From Gymnogyps californianus (Eukaryota > Chordata > Aves > Accipitriformes > Cathartidae), in the NCBI RefSeq assembly GCF_018139145.2, contig NC_059474.1, forward strand, positions 39,202,344 through 39,266,343: 64,000 nt of DNA, given 5' to 3'. The notes beneath the pieces are model-generated. The model did no database searches. It was given only the letters and a program-made list of their open reading frames with translations, and was not told the origin of the DNA. A program made the translations under genes and the position numbers. Below are positions 13,681 to 25,509 of the stretch, one piece after another. Positions within the stretch are counted from its first letter, which is position 1; the number at the start of each line of letters is the position of its first letter.

Positions 13681-13757
13681 GCAGGAAGACAAAAATTCAA
13701 CGCAGTTTCAGTTGATATCACTGAAGACTATTTGAATGTATATCTATCCCACTTCAG
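13681..13757 (+). other. Weak exon-like interval
   Basis: A pyrimidine-rich run followed by TATAG ends at 13,680. From 13,681 one frame stays open for 77 nt (25 codons) to CAG before GTCAGA at 13,758. The frame is closed immediately upstream by the TAG of the acceptor. The predicted peptide starts AGRQKFNAVSVDITEDY and is compositionally protein-like, but I recognise no family. The donor deviates from the GTRAGT consensus. Many such intervals arise by chance in 64 kb. Confidence 0.12.
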
Positions 13758-14920
13758 GTCAGAATGTGAGCCACCCATTTTTCTATATGAGTAACCCAGA
13801 GAAAAATCAAACATCATCATACCTGTCTGCATAGACAAATACAATTGGATCATTTTTATTCCATGCTGTTAAAGTGGAGACCTCAAAAAATCGCGAAGAA
13901 ACTATATTTAACAAAGATCTAAGATTCTTTGCTTCACAACTTTTTTTTTCTCAGTGCTCCTACTTAAGCAGGAAAGAGTGAGGTGATTCATCTAAAATCC
14001 CCATTTCTTTTTAGTGACTTTTTCTTCTTAATTGCAAAGAGGAAAAATTGTTTTTTGGTATACTAATTAATTGTGTGGAGGACATAAGGAAAAAAAGCTG
14101 CTTGTGTACCTCTTCATGTTTTGCACATAGATCATACTATATGTTGTGGTTTCTTCTCTTTTTTATGTACATAGACATATCTATTTATGGTCATCAAAGA
14201 AGAAAAGGGGCAAACTATGGTAAGATGAATTAATCCTGAATGGTTTCATTTATTCAGTGGAGCACTCATTCTAGCTGAAAGCTCTCAACTGTAGTAAAAA
14301 CTGGTATTTTATTTCTATATAAGAATTATCCCACCACACACTTTAATCTAGTACATGAATAAGACAACCTGTTGTAAATGAATGGATGATACAATAATGA
14401 GAAAAAGTACTAAAAAAAAAATCCTTTAGAAAGATCAACATATTTTTTATATGGTATATGTACAGAAAGGACAGATTAGAGCAATTCCTGAGATGAAGCC
14501 ACTCTGGCATTACAAGAACGGTGGCAGCACCAAAGCTCTCCTGTGTGGAACTTCTCTTTGTAATCTCATCATTTTTTTCTATGGCAAGAAGATTTGAAAG
14601 AAGCTTCAAAATCTATCGGGTCTTCCTAGTATAGATGGTTAAATCAGAGGGAGACATTTTGGAAACAGTAAACTTGGTGTTTACCATTGGTTCCTCTTTC
14701 TTTTTTCCACTGAGAAGTAAAACAAGAAAGTTAATGTGCAAATTTAAGCTGTACCTGAACAACTGTCTTTTGTAGATGGCACTCCCAAATTATGTGTGTA
14801 TGAAAATTTTATTCTTCAGGTGCTGTAGATAAGGACAAAAAGGAAGTAGAGAAGAAAAAGAGGAACATAAGGTTTGAAAAAATGATGTAACGTAATAGTA
14901 AAATTAAAAACAAATGTAAC
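13758..14920. other. Non-coding AT-rich DNA, nothing recognised
   Basis: No coding, RNA or mobile-element signal found up to the target site of the adjoining solo LTR. Confidence 0.55.
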
Positions 14921-15031
14921 GTATTTGTCAGGTTCTGGTCTAGATTTCGGAACCGGGGAAAGTTCATGCTGATCCCAAGAGTGAGATTAAGACGCAAACG
15001 AGGTCAAATGCCGCCAATCAGGCTGTTTTTC

Positions 15032-15037
15032 TTTATT
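15032..15037 (-). terminator. LTR polyadenylation signal AATAAA
   Basis: AATAAA on the minus strand (TTCAATAAAGAA), in the expected R-region position of the 14.9-15.6 kb LTR. Confidence 0.65.
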
Positions 15038-15221
15038 GAACAAGCACGGAGAAACAGAGCAATAGGAGAGGCAGGAAGTGACAGGAGGAAACCAAGCAAG
15101 CGTTCAGGCAGATAAGCAAAGGATAGTCACCACCATGGATCCAGCAATGTCCCGTTGGTCCTCAGTCTTCAGTTCCTCGGTAGTGGGTGCACACACACAC
15201 TGGCTCTTTGCAATTGTGCCT

Positions 15222-15227
15222 TTTATA
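15222..15227 (-). promoter_or_regulatory. LTR TATA box
   Basis: TATAAA on the minus strand inside the solo LTR, within the run ACTATAAAAGGC. It lies about 190 bp upstream of the polyadenylation signal in LTR orientation, as expected at the U3/R border region. Confidence 0.65.
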
Positions 15228-15607
15228 GTCCAATCCCCCCGCCCCGCCCCCCCCAGTCACACCTCTTGAAGAGTTACATGGGATCATTCTAGACAGTTCT
15301 CAACATATATGGTAGTGTTCCAGATGGTTCTTTATCTACTGAGCATGTGCGGCTTATTGGGGTGGTGGCCTTAGGGACTTTCCAGGAGCTGCAAGCCCCT
15401 TCCTCAAATAAACTTTGTGTGACCCCTGGCCACGTTGCCACTCAAGGTCTGCCAGCACACTGGGCCGCGCACCCTGCGGCACGGCCGCTGTGTCCATCCC
15501 CGCTGACTCCTCACCGAAATCCCTAGTTGCTATGCCGACCGCACCTTGGTGTGCTACAATGTTTGAGACATTGGCAGGCGCTAGCTCCTTCAGTCCCTTG
15601 CAGTATT

Positions 15608-18600
15608 ATGCTGGAAGATATGATTAAGGAGAAATTGTACATAGTTCTCTCCCCTTATCTTTCCACTGTACTGGTAAGAACAGACAGAGGGGACATTAAA
15701 TGGGACACAACTGGATTCCATCACAGACATTTGTGATGCACGTGAGGTTTCATTGGGGGAAGTCAAACAGCTTTACTGAAGACAGTGGTGTTGCCACTAT
15801 TTCACATATAGAGAAGCAGAGGAACACAAGGACAGAATTCCTAGAGGGTGCATTTAAAGTGCTTGTTATGTGTGAAATGACTTAAAGAGAGGGAAGCTCA
15901 GACTTGCTGCTTTGGGACAGGTATGGAGAATGATATTAGGGTTTTGCCTCTCTCTCAATATTACTTCAGCTTAAGATGCTACTTCCTTACTCCTCTTCCT
16001 TACTCCCTTACTCATGACACATTCTTGACTAATAGTCACCAACTAAAAGGCATTTTGAAAATATTTTTTGCATCTCAAGTTCATTAATAAACATTGTGTA
16101 ATATAGCCTTTGCAATCCGGATGATTGGCATCAGATAATCATACCACTCCCTCAATTACACAAAACTGAAATATTTTTTCCTTATACATTTTTACAATCC
16201 ATGTAATCACTGTGAATTTGAAAAGTAAATAAAGTATTTAAATAAAATGAGATTATTAATTAGTCTACAAATTATTTGGGCTGTTCTGCTGTCTGACATC
16301 TGCTAATATGGGAAGTTACTGAAAGCCTAGATTGTCTGTACTTATTCATTCCTGTGAAAACTCCTGAGGTAAACAAATCTCATTGATGAATACCAGTTTG
16401 TGAACAGATTAATCAGTCTGTCCCTCAGGAGCTTTCCAGCCACACCTTCTATCACTTTCCCATCATTTACATTTTTTCATACTTGTGCATAGACAGGTCT
16501 GTGCTTACATATTGTTGTGAGGTCATTCAGAAGACCAGTCACAATACCTCCATCTTACACCTGAAGAAAGATTTCAGTCTATAACTGGGGGAGACTTTTC
16601 TAGTGTACAAAGAACACCATCGCAGACCAAACCGCTCCTCAGCCTCCCACATATGCCCCAAAATCAGTGGAAAGGCACAAAAATAACATTTACAGCGCCT
16701 AGATATACTGTACTCAATTCTTTCTACATAGAGCACATACCTGGGAGGATCAAGATCAGAGAATACTATGAGTTCATGCAGGCAGCGATGCAAGTGCAAG
16801 CGCTTGTAGAAAGGACTAGGTAGAGGTATGCCCTTAGGCAGACTAAAAAAATACTTATAATGCCTATGCAAGCACTGTGAAGTAGTATATTGCAGAGGTC
16901 CAGCACTTGTAAATCCTTCTTTAGTAAGGGAGTAGCTTCAGTAAGGCAGGAGGACTTCTCAGCTCCTCCAGCCTCTCCTGAACTCTGCAGGGAGCTGCAC
17001 AGCAGGCAGCAGAAAGCTGAAATGACAGCTGCCCTTTCAGAGCTGAGAAGTTTAGAGAATGGTGGGTGCCAGCCAGGTGTCTCACTCGGGATTACTGTTG
17101 TGTAACACCATGAGTGACAGAATTGAAAAGAGAAGAAAACTGAGCTAATCAGCAGATGTTGCTATCTCTGGTCTAATTGCATTCTACCTTCACATGTTTG
17201 GATTTTTTTAAAGTGTGTTCTAATTTTAGTCTGATGAAGAGCTTTGGAATGGTTTGGCTTGCACATTCTTCTGCTGTGCTCTCATTCTCATGCTGTGTCT
17301 CTGTTCTCATTTATTGATTGCTTGCAGCCTGCAGATCTGACCATATTCTTGTTAATTGTTGTTCATGTTTGCAAGTTTGATAAAGTTCTCCAATGGTTGA
17401 ACCTGGTTTTGAAGTCTGTGCAGCTGCAACAAAGGAGGAAGCAACCCACATTCAGAAAGATTGTTCTGTAAAAATGATGAAAACTTTCTACGACTATGTC
17501 TAACCTGTGCGATACAGACATGCTTTCGAGTCCTGGGTCTGTGACTTTTTTCCTTATATATCTTAGACTCGCCTCCTGCCCTGCATCTTTTTCCACTTTT
17601 CTCACTAAGGAAAAATAGTTGTGCTTCTCATGGAAAGGAGGAAAAATGTATTCCAGTCCTGTGCCTGATCTGAATGATCGAAGGACCAGCATTATGGAGT
17701 GTCCTGCAAAACATTTTGTGCAAAACTCATGGGATCTGGTAATGATGCTCCATTTTATCCTTAAATGTTTGGTATAGAAGATCACAATGAAATTGACATC
17801 TGATCGATCACCGTACATCTGCCTACATCCGTATACATCATCATGTACATCAACACTGATTGATAATCATATGATTCACATCATTGTCATAGCAACCTTA
17901 TATGAAAGAAAAGCTTTTTTCATTAGTTATTTCACACACTGGTAGGAAAAACGAGCTTTTATATCACTTACCTTTTCGTATGTGTTATTTTTCTGTAAAC
18001 CTTTCAGCAACAGACCAAGGACTGGAGGTGAGCTTATAGACATCAATGTTCTTAACACAATTTGGAAACTTAAATCAATGAAAATCAGCTATAAGTTCAG
18101 ATGCGTTTGAGATATTGAGGTAAACAGCATCACAAGAATATCACTGGTTGTCTCTGACAGTTAATCTGGAACTTCAAACTCTACAAGCCTGGGATAGTCA
18201 GTTCCCAAAGCGATAGCAACCATCTCTGCACTAGAGAAAACCCTTCAATTTTCTCACCACTTGGTTTTCAATTACAGAACTTCTGCCATCATTCTGCCTC
18301 AATACAGGGCAACAAATTGCAGCATGCATCATGTCATCCAAATCAATTATATCTGTTTCCACACTGATTGTTTTCTTTTTTTTCAGAGCAGTGAGCTTTG
18401 TTCTTTAACCTTCTAGGTCTCTCTAAATCGCACATGGGCTCTCAGAGCTGTCCCACTACAGTAACACTTGAGTCGCTGTTGTGATGAACTCCTCTGGCAC
18501 TTGTGTGGCCATTTTGCATTGCTGTAAACTGAGCTATGTGCTGCTCCCAACAGCTATACAAAACAACAGTCTTGCAAGAATTTCTTCTCTAGATGGGAAG

Positions 18601-20252
18601 ACAAGTTTTTGTATGGCACACAGAAATCTAAAATAGGCATCAGAGATCACGGAGTAACAGCTCAGTCCCAAGAAACACAATGATCAGCCAGTGAACAAGC
18701 TCTGATAATTTTTATCCAAATTGTGCAGAGGGAGGAAAGTGGATACACAGCCTGTTCATAGGCAAGACATGAAGTTGTTGGTAAGAAAATGGAGATATAA
18801 TGATCGGTAATAATTTGATAGACTACAACAACTTTTTTGCATGGGAAAGTGTCAGTAAATAGAACATGCCAAAGGAGTCATAGTTTTAGTTCCTTTTAGA
18901 AGCTGATGATTTAACATACATGTTTTGCTCATGTTGGTTAGTCAATAACAATTCCTGAAGGGTCCGAACAGTGTATTGACATTTATTTATTGGTATCAGT
19001 CATGTGCTTCATCTACCAAGTGAATTGTTTTTCCTGTGGGATAAACAATTGAAATGTATTAGAAACTGGAAAATTTCTTTCCTACAGTACTCTGGCAATT
19101 TTACTTCCAATCTTGGATGAAGAAAGTAAAAGCAAGCTTATAGGAAAATTAAAAATAACAGACAAAAATTTAACTTATTTTTCTTTTTTTTAAAAAAACC
19201 ATTAATTCTTATTTTATTAGAAATATGTAGTCTATCACATAGTAAAATGTAGATCAAGTATGAGGATTTTTCTACCTATAGGTAAATATATATTCTTTTA
19301 TACACACACACACACATATTTAGATTGGCATTGAGGGAAATACTGAGTTGTGAGAATTAATAACCATCAGTTGTATTGACATGTGTGCCACTGTGGCTCT
19401 TCACAGACCAAAAAACTCTGCCACAAGTTGCTCAAAGCCAGGAATAATAGTCCAAATATTCTTCTTTACAAATGTTGTGGTTTACATCTTATGAAAAAAG
19501 GCTAGCAGTTAAAAATATCTTTGATTGTGCAGCCACTGTAAATATATATTCACATGGATTATAAGAGTCTCTTTTATTTTGAATACTCATGCTGTGCGAG
19601 ACTGAAAATTATATGTGGCTATGTAAAGATGAAATGGACTTTGAAAATGCAGCATTTGTTTGTGTATTTTAGTTGCATATAAAATTGGGAATACAATGTG
19701 CATCTAACTACATAGTCTGGAAGGGTGTTTACATCCTAGAGCAGCTAAAGTTGCTATTTAAGTTAGTAAAAAGTTTCTCAGCATGATAAATTAGTAAATT
19801 ACTATTGTCATATCATGACTGGCGTATTATATCTGTACGGTGCCAAACTGTCCAAATCCCAGAACTTGTGTTTTATAGCAACGCCAGATGACACTGATGG
19901 ATGTAAATGCTTTTATAAATGATGTTATACAGCAGCACTACAATGTGCTCTTGAAGTTCCTTTAATAAACATAGTCCCTTACAGCATTGATAGAACATCT
20001 CTGCTGAGTCTTAACCATAATGAAAGTAAAAATGGCAATGTGCCCAAATAATATGTCACTGCCAACTTAAACCTCACAGTAACAACTGGAAACACTAGAA
20101 TTTTTAAAACACAGCTCTACAGTTCCTTTTGCTTTCATTCTGCAGTCCCCTCATCATTTCTGTCTGGCAGGTAGGGATGTTTCTTTCTTAGCCCAGGCAT
20201 CACTTTCTGTTTCATACCTCGTGTATGAAATGACTCCTATACAAAATTAAAT
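15608..20252. other. Non-coding AT-rich DNA, no gene recognised
   Basis: The longest open frame of the whole window (151 codons, minus strand, 17,363-17,818) lies here but shows no domain, signal or recognisable family and is not called. A short (CA)n run sits at 19,302-19,316. The AT-rich stretches at about 16,040-16,300 and 19,500-19,940 have the texture of conserved non-coding elements, which only a cross-species alignment could confirm. Confidence 0.5.
19302..19316. repeat. (CA)n microsatellite
   Basis: About eight CA units in AT-rich flanks; short and of ordinary type. Confidence 0.8.
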
Positions 20253-20358
20253 CTTTCCTTCCTTCCTTCCTTCCTTCCTTCCTTCCTTCCTTCCTTCCTT
20301 CCTTCCTTCCTTTCTTCCTCCCTCCCTCCCTCCCTCCCTTCCTCCCTCCCTCCCTTCC
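20253..20358. repeat. Compound (CCTT)n-(CCCT)n microsatellite
   Basis: About 106 bp of pure pyrimidine on the plus strand. A long run of CCTT units (about 20,257-20,310) gives way, after a TTTCTT interruption, to CCCT units (about 20,317-20,357). Such homopurine/homopyrimidine mirror tracts can adopt triplex (H-DNA) conformations; that is general knowledge, not something shown here. Confidence 0.95.
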
Positions 20359-21334
20359 ATGTTTTGATTTTCGCAAGCAGACTAATAATCTGTGTCCTTA
20401 CAGCTTACAGCTGTTCTCCTTCACATCCCATACGAGTTCTTTTCAAATATTTTCAGTACTGCTGGAGTGCTTTACAGTAGCAGTTTAGAAGACAGCTCCT
20501 ATGGTTTTTTGAATGTGTATCCTTAAACCATGTAAACCTTAGGCTTTTCAGGTCAGTTTGCAAAGGTACAAATACGTCTCATCCTATGAAAGGCTGCCAG
20601 AGAACACATGGAAATAGAAAAGGCTAGTGGTGTGAGCTGGTAGTGATCTTAAAGTTTCTATTAATTAATTTGTAATACAGTAGTTTTTCATTTCAAGTCC
20701 AGTTAATTTATTTGAATTTGTTACTTTTTTTTTTCCTTTTACATCAGCTGTGCTGCTGGGCTTAGTCCACATGGAATTCCGACATTGTCCACCAACAGAA
20801 GGGGGAAGTAGCACCTCAGTTGAGATGTCAAAGGATGTCTTTTCATTATGAAAGCTGAAAAAATCAAGGTAGTAGACATAAAAAGAGCAAATTGGAAGAA
20901 AACAATAAAGCTTGGAAACTCTGGGTTAGTGCTGGCATTTTGTCATCAACTCATGGCAACAGATTAAAACGAAATATTGTAACTACAAGGAAAGGATGAT
21001 ATTTCTATGGCTAAACCACAGTGCTGTTTATGTGTAGATCTGGAATCCATTTCTAGTCTAAGCTTGCCCTTCTGTTCCATGCTCAGTTTAGACAATGGAA
21101 ATCGGGTGGCCTGTACCTTGACTCATACCATATCGTACCTTTTTACATCACTTTGCTCTTTATGCTCCTTTCTGATGGTCCGAACTGTACCAGTGCAGTA
21201 TTTCCTACAGTGAGATTCCTACTCAAAGTCCTGCCTCATAAATAAAGGTTTACACTACTCAGACTCACACTGAATTATTAGTGCACATATCAGTTTAAGG
21301 TTCAAGAGAAACATTTTAGAAAGGGGGACAAGTT
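20359..21334. other. Non-coding DNA, nothing recognised
   Basis: No coding, RNA or mobile-element signal found between the pyrimidine microsatellite and the CR1 fragment. Confidence 0.5.
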
Positions 21335-21475
21335 ATGGATGAGAAAGTTTATTGAGGATACCAAATTATTCAGGATAATTAAAACTAAAATTAATTACCA
21401 AGAGTTACAGGATAAACTCATAATACTAAGTGGTAAATGGCAGATATAAACTAATGCACTTGGATCAAGACAAGA
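21335..21475 (+). mobile_element. Ancient CR1 LINE fragment (reverse-transcriptase ORF 3' part)
   Basis: The block order matches the downstream part of the CR1 second open reading frame as known from amniote CR1 copies. A 'gaggataccaaattattcag' type block, from the region after the polymerase active site, is followed by a 'ttaaaactaaa' block, a 'caagagttacaggat' block, 'aaatggcagat' and 'taatgcacttgga'. These appear in the correct order and spacing with internal deletions. The copy is heavily mutated with no open frame, so it is an old, dead insertion. Its downstream edge lies about 100 bp before a TTTTG tract. Confidence 0.65.
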
Positions 21476-21570
21476 TATCATCAATCAAAGCTCTGATAGC
21501 TTGAGTCCTTTTGGATGTTTGAAGACAGGCATCCAAAGATGAAACTATCAAATAATCTGTTTTGTTGCTG

Positions 21571-21585
21571 TTTTTTTTGTTTTGT

Positions 21586-21618
<33 letters not shown>

Positions 21619-21646
21619 CTTTTCTTTTCTTTTCTTTTCTTTTCTC
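21571..21646. repeat. (TTTTG)n-(TTTTC)n compound pentamer repeat
   Basis: About eight TTTTG units (21,571-21,613) switch to about seven TTTTC units (21,611-21,645) with the pentamer register preserved across the switch. On the complementary strand this gives the lysine/glutamate/asparagine-rich open frame seen there, which is therefore an artefact of the repeat. Confidence 0.95.
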
Positions 21647-24600
21647 TGGTCTGCAAATCTTCTGAGGTCTTCTTTTAAAGAAGAAGAAAGGAAATCTTGT
21701 ATTTAACACTCCTAGGCAAAAATTTAGGGAGATGTGAAAGAAAAGTCTGTAGTATGTTAGGTAAGGATGTATTTTAAAACAAAGTTACATTGCTCGTAAT
21801 ATATTTTATAATAATACTAAGTTGTTAGTTAATTAAATAAAATTCACTGGATCTACTGGTTAACCCATACAATTGCATACAAGTCCAAAAAACTTGCAGT
21901 TTAAGATAATGCAGAAAAAGATCTGCAGACCCACAAACCATGTTCACAATTAATTTTGCTGCCCTCAATATTTTGCTGCTCTAGTTGGCAACCTATTCTG
22001 CTTGTACGGCAGAGTCAGCCCTGTTTGCATACTTATGACCTGTCTATTATTAGTCCATTTCCTTAAGGAAAAAAAGTTACTTGTTTGAAATTAATCTTTA
22101 AACCAGCTGACCAAATGCTGCAATATTTGCATTCTTGCAAATCTGATACACAAAGGCACATTAATTCTACTTTTTTTACCAGCTGGTCAGATTTTTTTGC
22201 ACTTCTTTTCTTTTTTATAAGTGCACATACTAATGTTATTCTTTGCTTAGCTTTCCTATTTATTGTACAGGTTTATAAATATGTTCTTAGGGAGGCTAGG
22301 GAAAATGCATTTCAAAAGAATGGGCATTTTCTCCTTTTGTTCTTCTGCAACTCTTTTTAATAAATCACTTTCTTTATACATAGACAATGAAAAGCTTTAA
22401 TCCTTCAGAAATCTGCTCCTCTGACTCCTCTGCTTCTGACACTCATTATTGTATGCTGCAACTCTTCTGTTTCATTAGTGATAACCCAAAAGACAATAAA
22501 ATTTTTTCCTTTCTTATCCATGAGCATGAAACTCTCTCTGATAAGATACTTTAAATACATCCTTTAATCTGGTCTCTGTCTCCTGTAAATAACACACCAA
22601 ATAACCAAAAAATGTTCAGGTGAATCATAATTTATAAGTATATCTACTACAAAGATATTGTTTGTGTAAAATATATATTTTTTTAATATTTCCCTGCATT
22701 CTCACTTTTATTGTATATTATCTTATGTTTTGGATATGCAATTGATTTTGAGTGGATTAGTTCATGAATCCACCTAGAGCCCTACTGAAGTGGGGAAGAA
22801 ATTTTAATAAATAAGGCTGTTGTCATATACAGTATTTCAAAATTTTATAGGTAGACTTCAGAGTGAGATTTCTCATTTGTGATAAAGACCATCAGGATGA
22901 CTTTTTAAAGGATGAACAAGCTTAATATCACATTTCTGGCTTGTGCAAAAATACAGTTTGAGAACAAGATTAAAAAAAAATATTTAAAGGTAGGCAGTGA
23001 CATCATCTGTAACAAACTAGAGAAAACTTACTGGTAGCAGATTCCTCTAAAGTATTGGGCATAAAAGTAAAATATTAAAAAGGCAGCCATAAATTATATA
23101 TATGGTCCTTGTCCAAAACGCAGCAATCTTCCAGGATTTCTGCATTTCAGAATAGAGAGAATATTTCCAAACAACCTCTAAGGTCCCAGGTCCAGGTCCA
23201 TGGAATTTTCCTGGCTGAACAGGAAGTTTCATAGTATCCAGCCAGGCCCTTGCCTTGAGCATTCAGCAACCAAGATGTTAGGTAGCCCTCAGAATCGACT
23301 CATAAGTAAATTTAATATCAGCCAGTTTCAGCTTCTGTAAATTAGAATAGGCACATTAACTAATACTAGCTGTGCATCCAGGTCAGCTGTTGCCAGGCTT
23401 CTATATAGTTTAATTTGCAAGAGTCTTGTTTTTTTTAAATTTATCTTAGTCTTTAACATTGAGTAAGCAGTACCACCACTTGGTCAAAACTACTAGTGCT
23501 TCCATGGATATATCTATCAGCCCGTTCTTTACTGCCTTTGACTCTGTTAAATATACAGAGCTAAGAAAAGACTACTTAAGGAAGGTTTTTTGTTCAGATT
23601 CTGTGTTAAATTCCTTCCTGCTATTGTTTGGCCAAAGACATGAGCCTGTCTTTGTGGTGGATGCTTCATCTTCATTCAGTTACTGATTTATTTTAGTTAT
23701 TTTGTGTGACAGACAGAGGTTATGTTTTCAGATAGAATAAAGTTTAATCCAATCTCTAACAACATAAGAGGATCTAGTATTCCTTTCTTCTCATGGAATT
23801 GTGTTATATGTACAGTTTTTGTGGATGCTTTATTCTGTAAAGACGAGATTCAATTGTTTCTTGTCACTGTGATATTTCCGTTGACTCTCATTCTCAGTGA
23901 TACTCAAAAGCCATTAATACCTTTAGAAAAAAAATGTTCCTCTGCTGTGTGAGCTGTTATCTAAACATTCCTTAAAAAAACCCAAGCAAAAAACTACCCC
24001 CTGAAAATAAATATCTTCTGTGCAACTAATTATCACTAAAAAAAGAAACACAGTTATTTTCTGTGTGTTTGCACTAATTTTTTCTAGGATTTGTTCATCA
24101 GAAAGTAGCAGAAAGAGTAGTAGGAAAAGAAAGAATGAATGACAGCTCCCAAGTTTTTCTTTCATACCAAGATAATTGTTACAAATGGAATTTTAGAGTT
24201 TATTTTAGTTTCTTATGAGCTGTAGTGGTTCCCTGAATTATCGTCAAGAATAAAAAAAAGCCCATCTCTGTTGCTGCCACATTTTTGTGTTTGAGAACCT
24301 GGCACCTTAACACTCCCTTAACTGAATTCTACCTCTGCCCAGATTTCTGTAGCTGCCTCAACATCTAGATTTACTGTGATGTTAGCAGAAATATGGGCTG
24401 TTACTCTTACCAGAAAACAAAGCAATAAACCTTATTTTGGATCATATTGTTAAAATGAGCATGTGATGCTGTTATTTCCCAAACAATAATACAGTGAAGT
24501 CACTTTGTCCACTTTTTAATGATAATAGCATTCTCTCACCAATACTTATCCCATAACCATCAAATTATATAACTGAGTTATCTGAGGTAAATGTAGGATC

Positions 24601-25484
24601 CAGGTGTATGACACCTATGAAATTTAAAGAAGTGACCCCATTTCTTGCTTCTTCCAGAATGGAACGGGAAACAGGTTTCTTTTACTTGCTCTGAAACACT
24701 TTGAAGACTTAGTCTGGCTTTAAGTGTCTATATTTTTAGCAACCCATATTTGATATCTGTCTTGTGCTATGCTTGCACATGCAAAAGGTTTCTCTGAGAA
24801 ACGACTCACAACAATTGTAACTGTCCAGTAAAATTTAGAGTTATATATAGAAAAGTAGTGAACAGACTGTTTTTCTTTAGGCACCTATATAGTCTGTAAA
24901 TACATGATACTTACTTCTCTTGAAAATTCTGGCCTATTCTGGAAAGCATAAATAAGGATTTTAGAAAGCATAGCGTTATAGTTATTTAGCCTAACACCTG
25001 GATGGCAAGTTGGAGGAATTTAGTATGTGTCTGTTTCAGTACAAAATTTCACACAGTGATGATGTTTAGTAAGTATTGAAGGAAAGCCTTCTCTTTCTTT
25101 TCTGGACATTTCGCAGTTGTTTCTTTTCAAGACTTGTAAGACACCATGTGCTTGATTTTTATAGAATTTGACAGTCAACACTAGAAGCAGCTTGACAATC
25201 ATTTGCTGCAAGCCCAGTGCTATACCTTGTCACTGAAATAACAAGGCTGTCTTTAACCTTAAGAATTAAATGATATTTTGCAAGTATATGGCTGAAGAAA
25301 ACCTTCTTAGTATGTTCTCTCTTCTTTTGAATTTTTTTTCCTGTATTTCATCTAAAAATATGTTCAATGTTCATCTAATCTCATTCACCTGGACCATTAA
25401 TCTGCACTATATTCAAAAGTATTTTCAAACATCGTCTTTTGTAAAGATATCATGTGTGTCAATAAAGCGTTTGAATTGAACCCC
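21647..25484. other. Non-coding AT-rich DNA, nothing recognised
   Basis: Only short open frames without domains; no RNA gene or mobile element is apparent on either strand. Confidence 0.55.
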
Positions 25485-25509
25485 TGCTGGCTGGGGTTAA
25501 ACCACGACA
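25485..25509 (+). mobile_element. Stranded LTR 3' terminus (25 bp)
   Basis: The run TGCTGGCTGGGG followed by TTAAACCACGACA matches the last 25 bp of the LTR at 49,350-49,928 almost exactly (one difference by eye). The terminal ...CGACA end is followed by unrelated DNA. No LTR sequence is recognisable upstream, although an AATAAA lies at 25,461-25,466. It may be the only surviving scrap of a deleted LTR; chance similarity is unlikely but not excluded. Confidence 0.45.

Larger units (their letters stand above)
14926..15602 (-). mobile_element. Solo ERV LTR, minus strand, with perfect 5-bp TSD
   Basis: The 677-bp unit is bounded by GTATT at 14,921-14,925 and GTATT at 15,603-15,607, a perfect target-site duplication. 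Read on the minus strand it starts TGCAAGGGACTG and ends CCTGACA, so it has the TG...CA ends required for integrase-made insertions. In that orientation it contains a GC-rich U3 (15,420-15,560 on the plus strand), a TATAAA at 15,222-15,227 and an AATAAA at 15,032-15,037, followed by about 110 bp of U5. This is the normal U3-R-U5 order and spacing. No primer-binding site, gag or pol adjoins it, so it is a solo LTR left by LTR-LTR recombination. A 5-bp duplication is usual for ERVL and some other ERV groups; the exact family is not assigned. Confidence 0.85.

Noticed and set aside
17363..17818. 151-codon minus-strand open frame as a gene
   Set aside because: No recognisable domain, no splice or promoter context, and this length is reachable by chance in 64 kb of two-stranded DNA.
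21465..21706. Lys/Asn-rich and Phe-rich small proteins
   Set aside because: They are translations of the TTTTG/TTTTC pentamer repeat.
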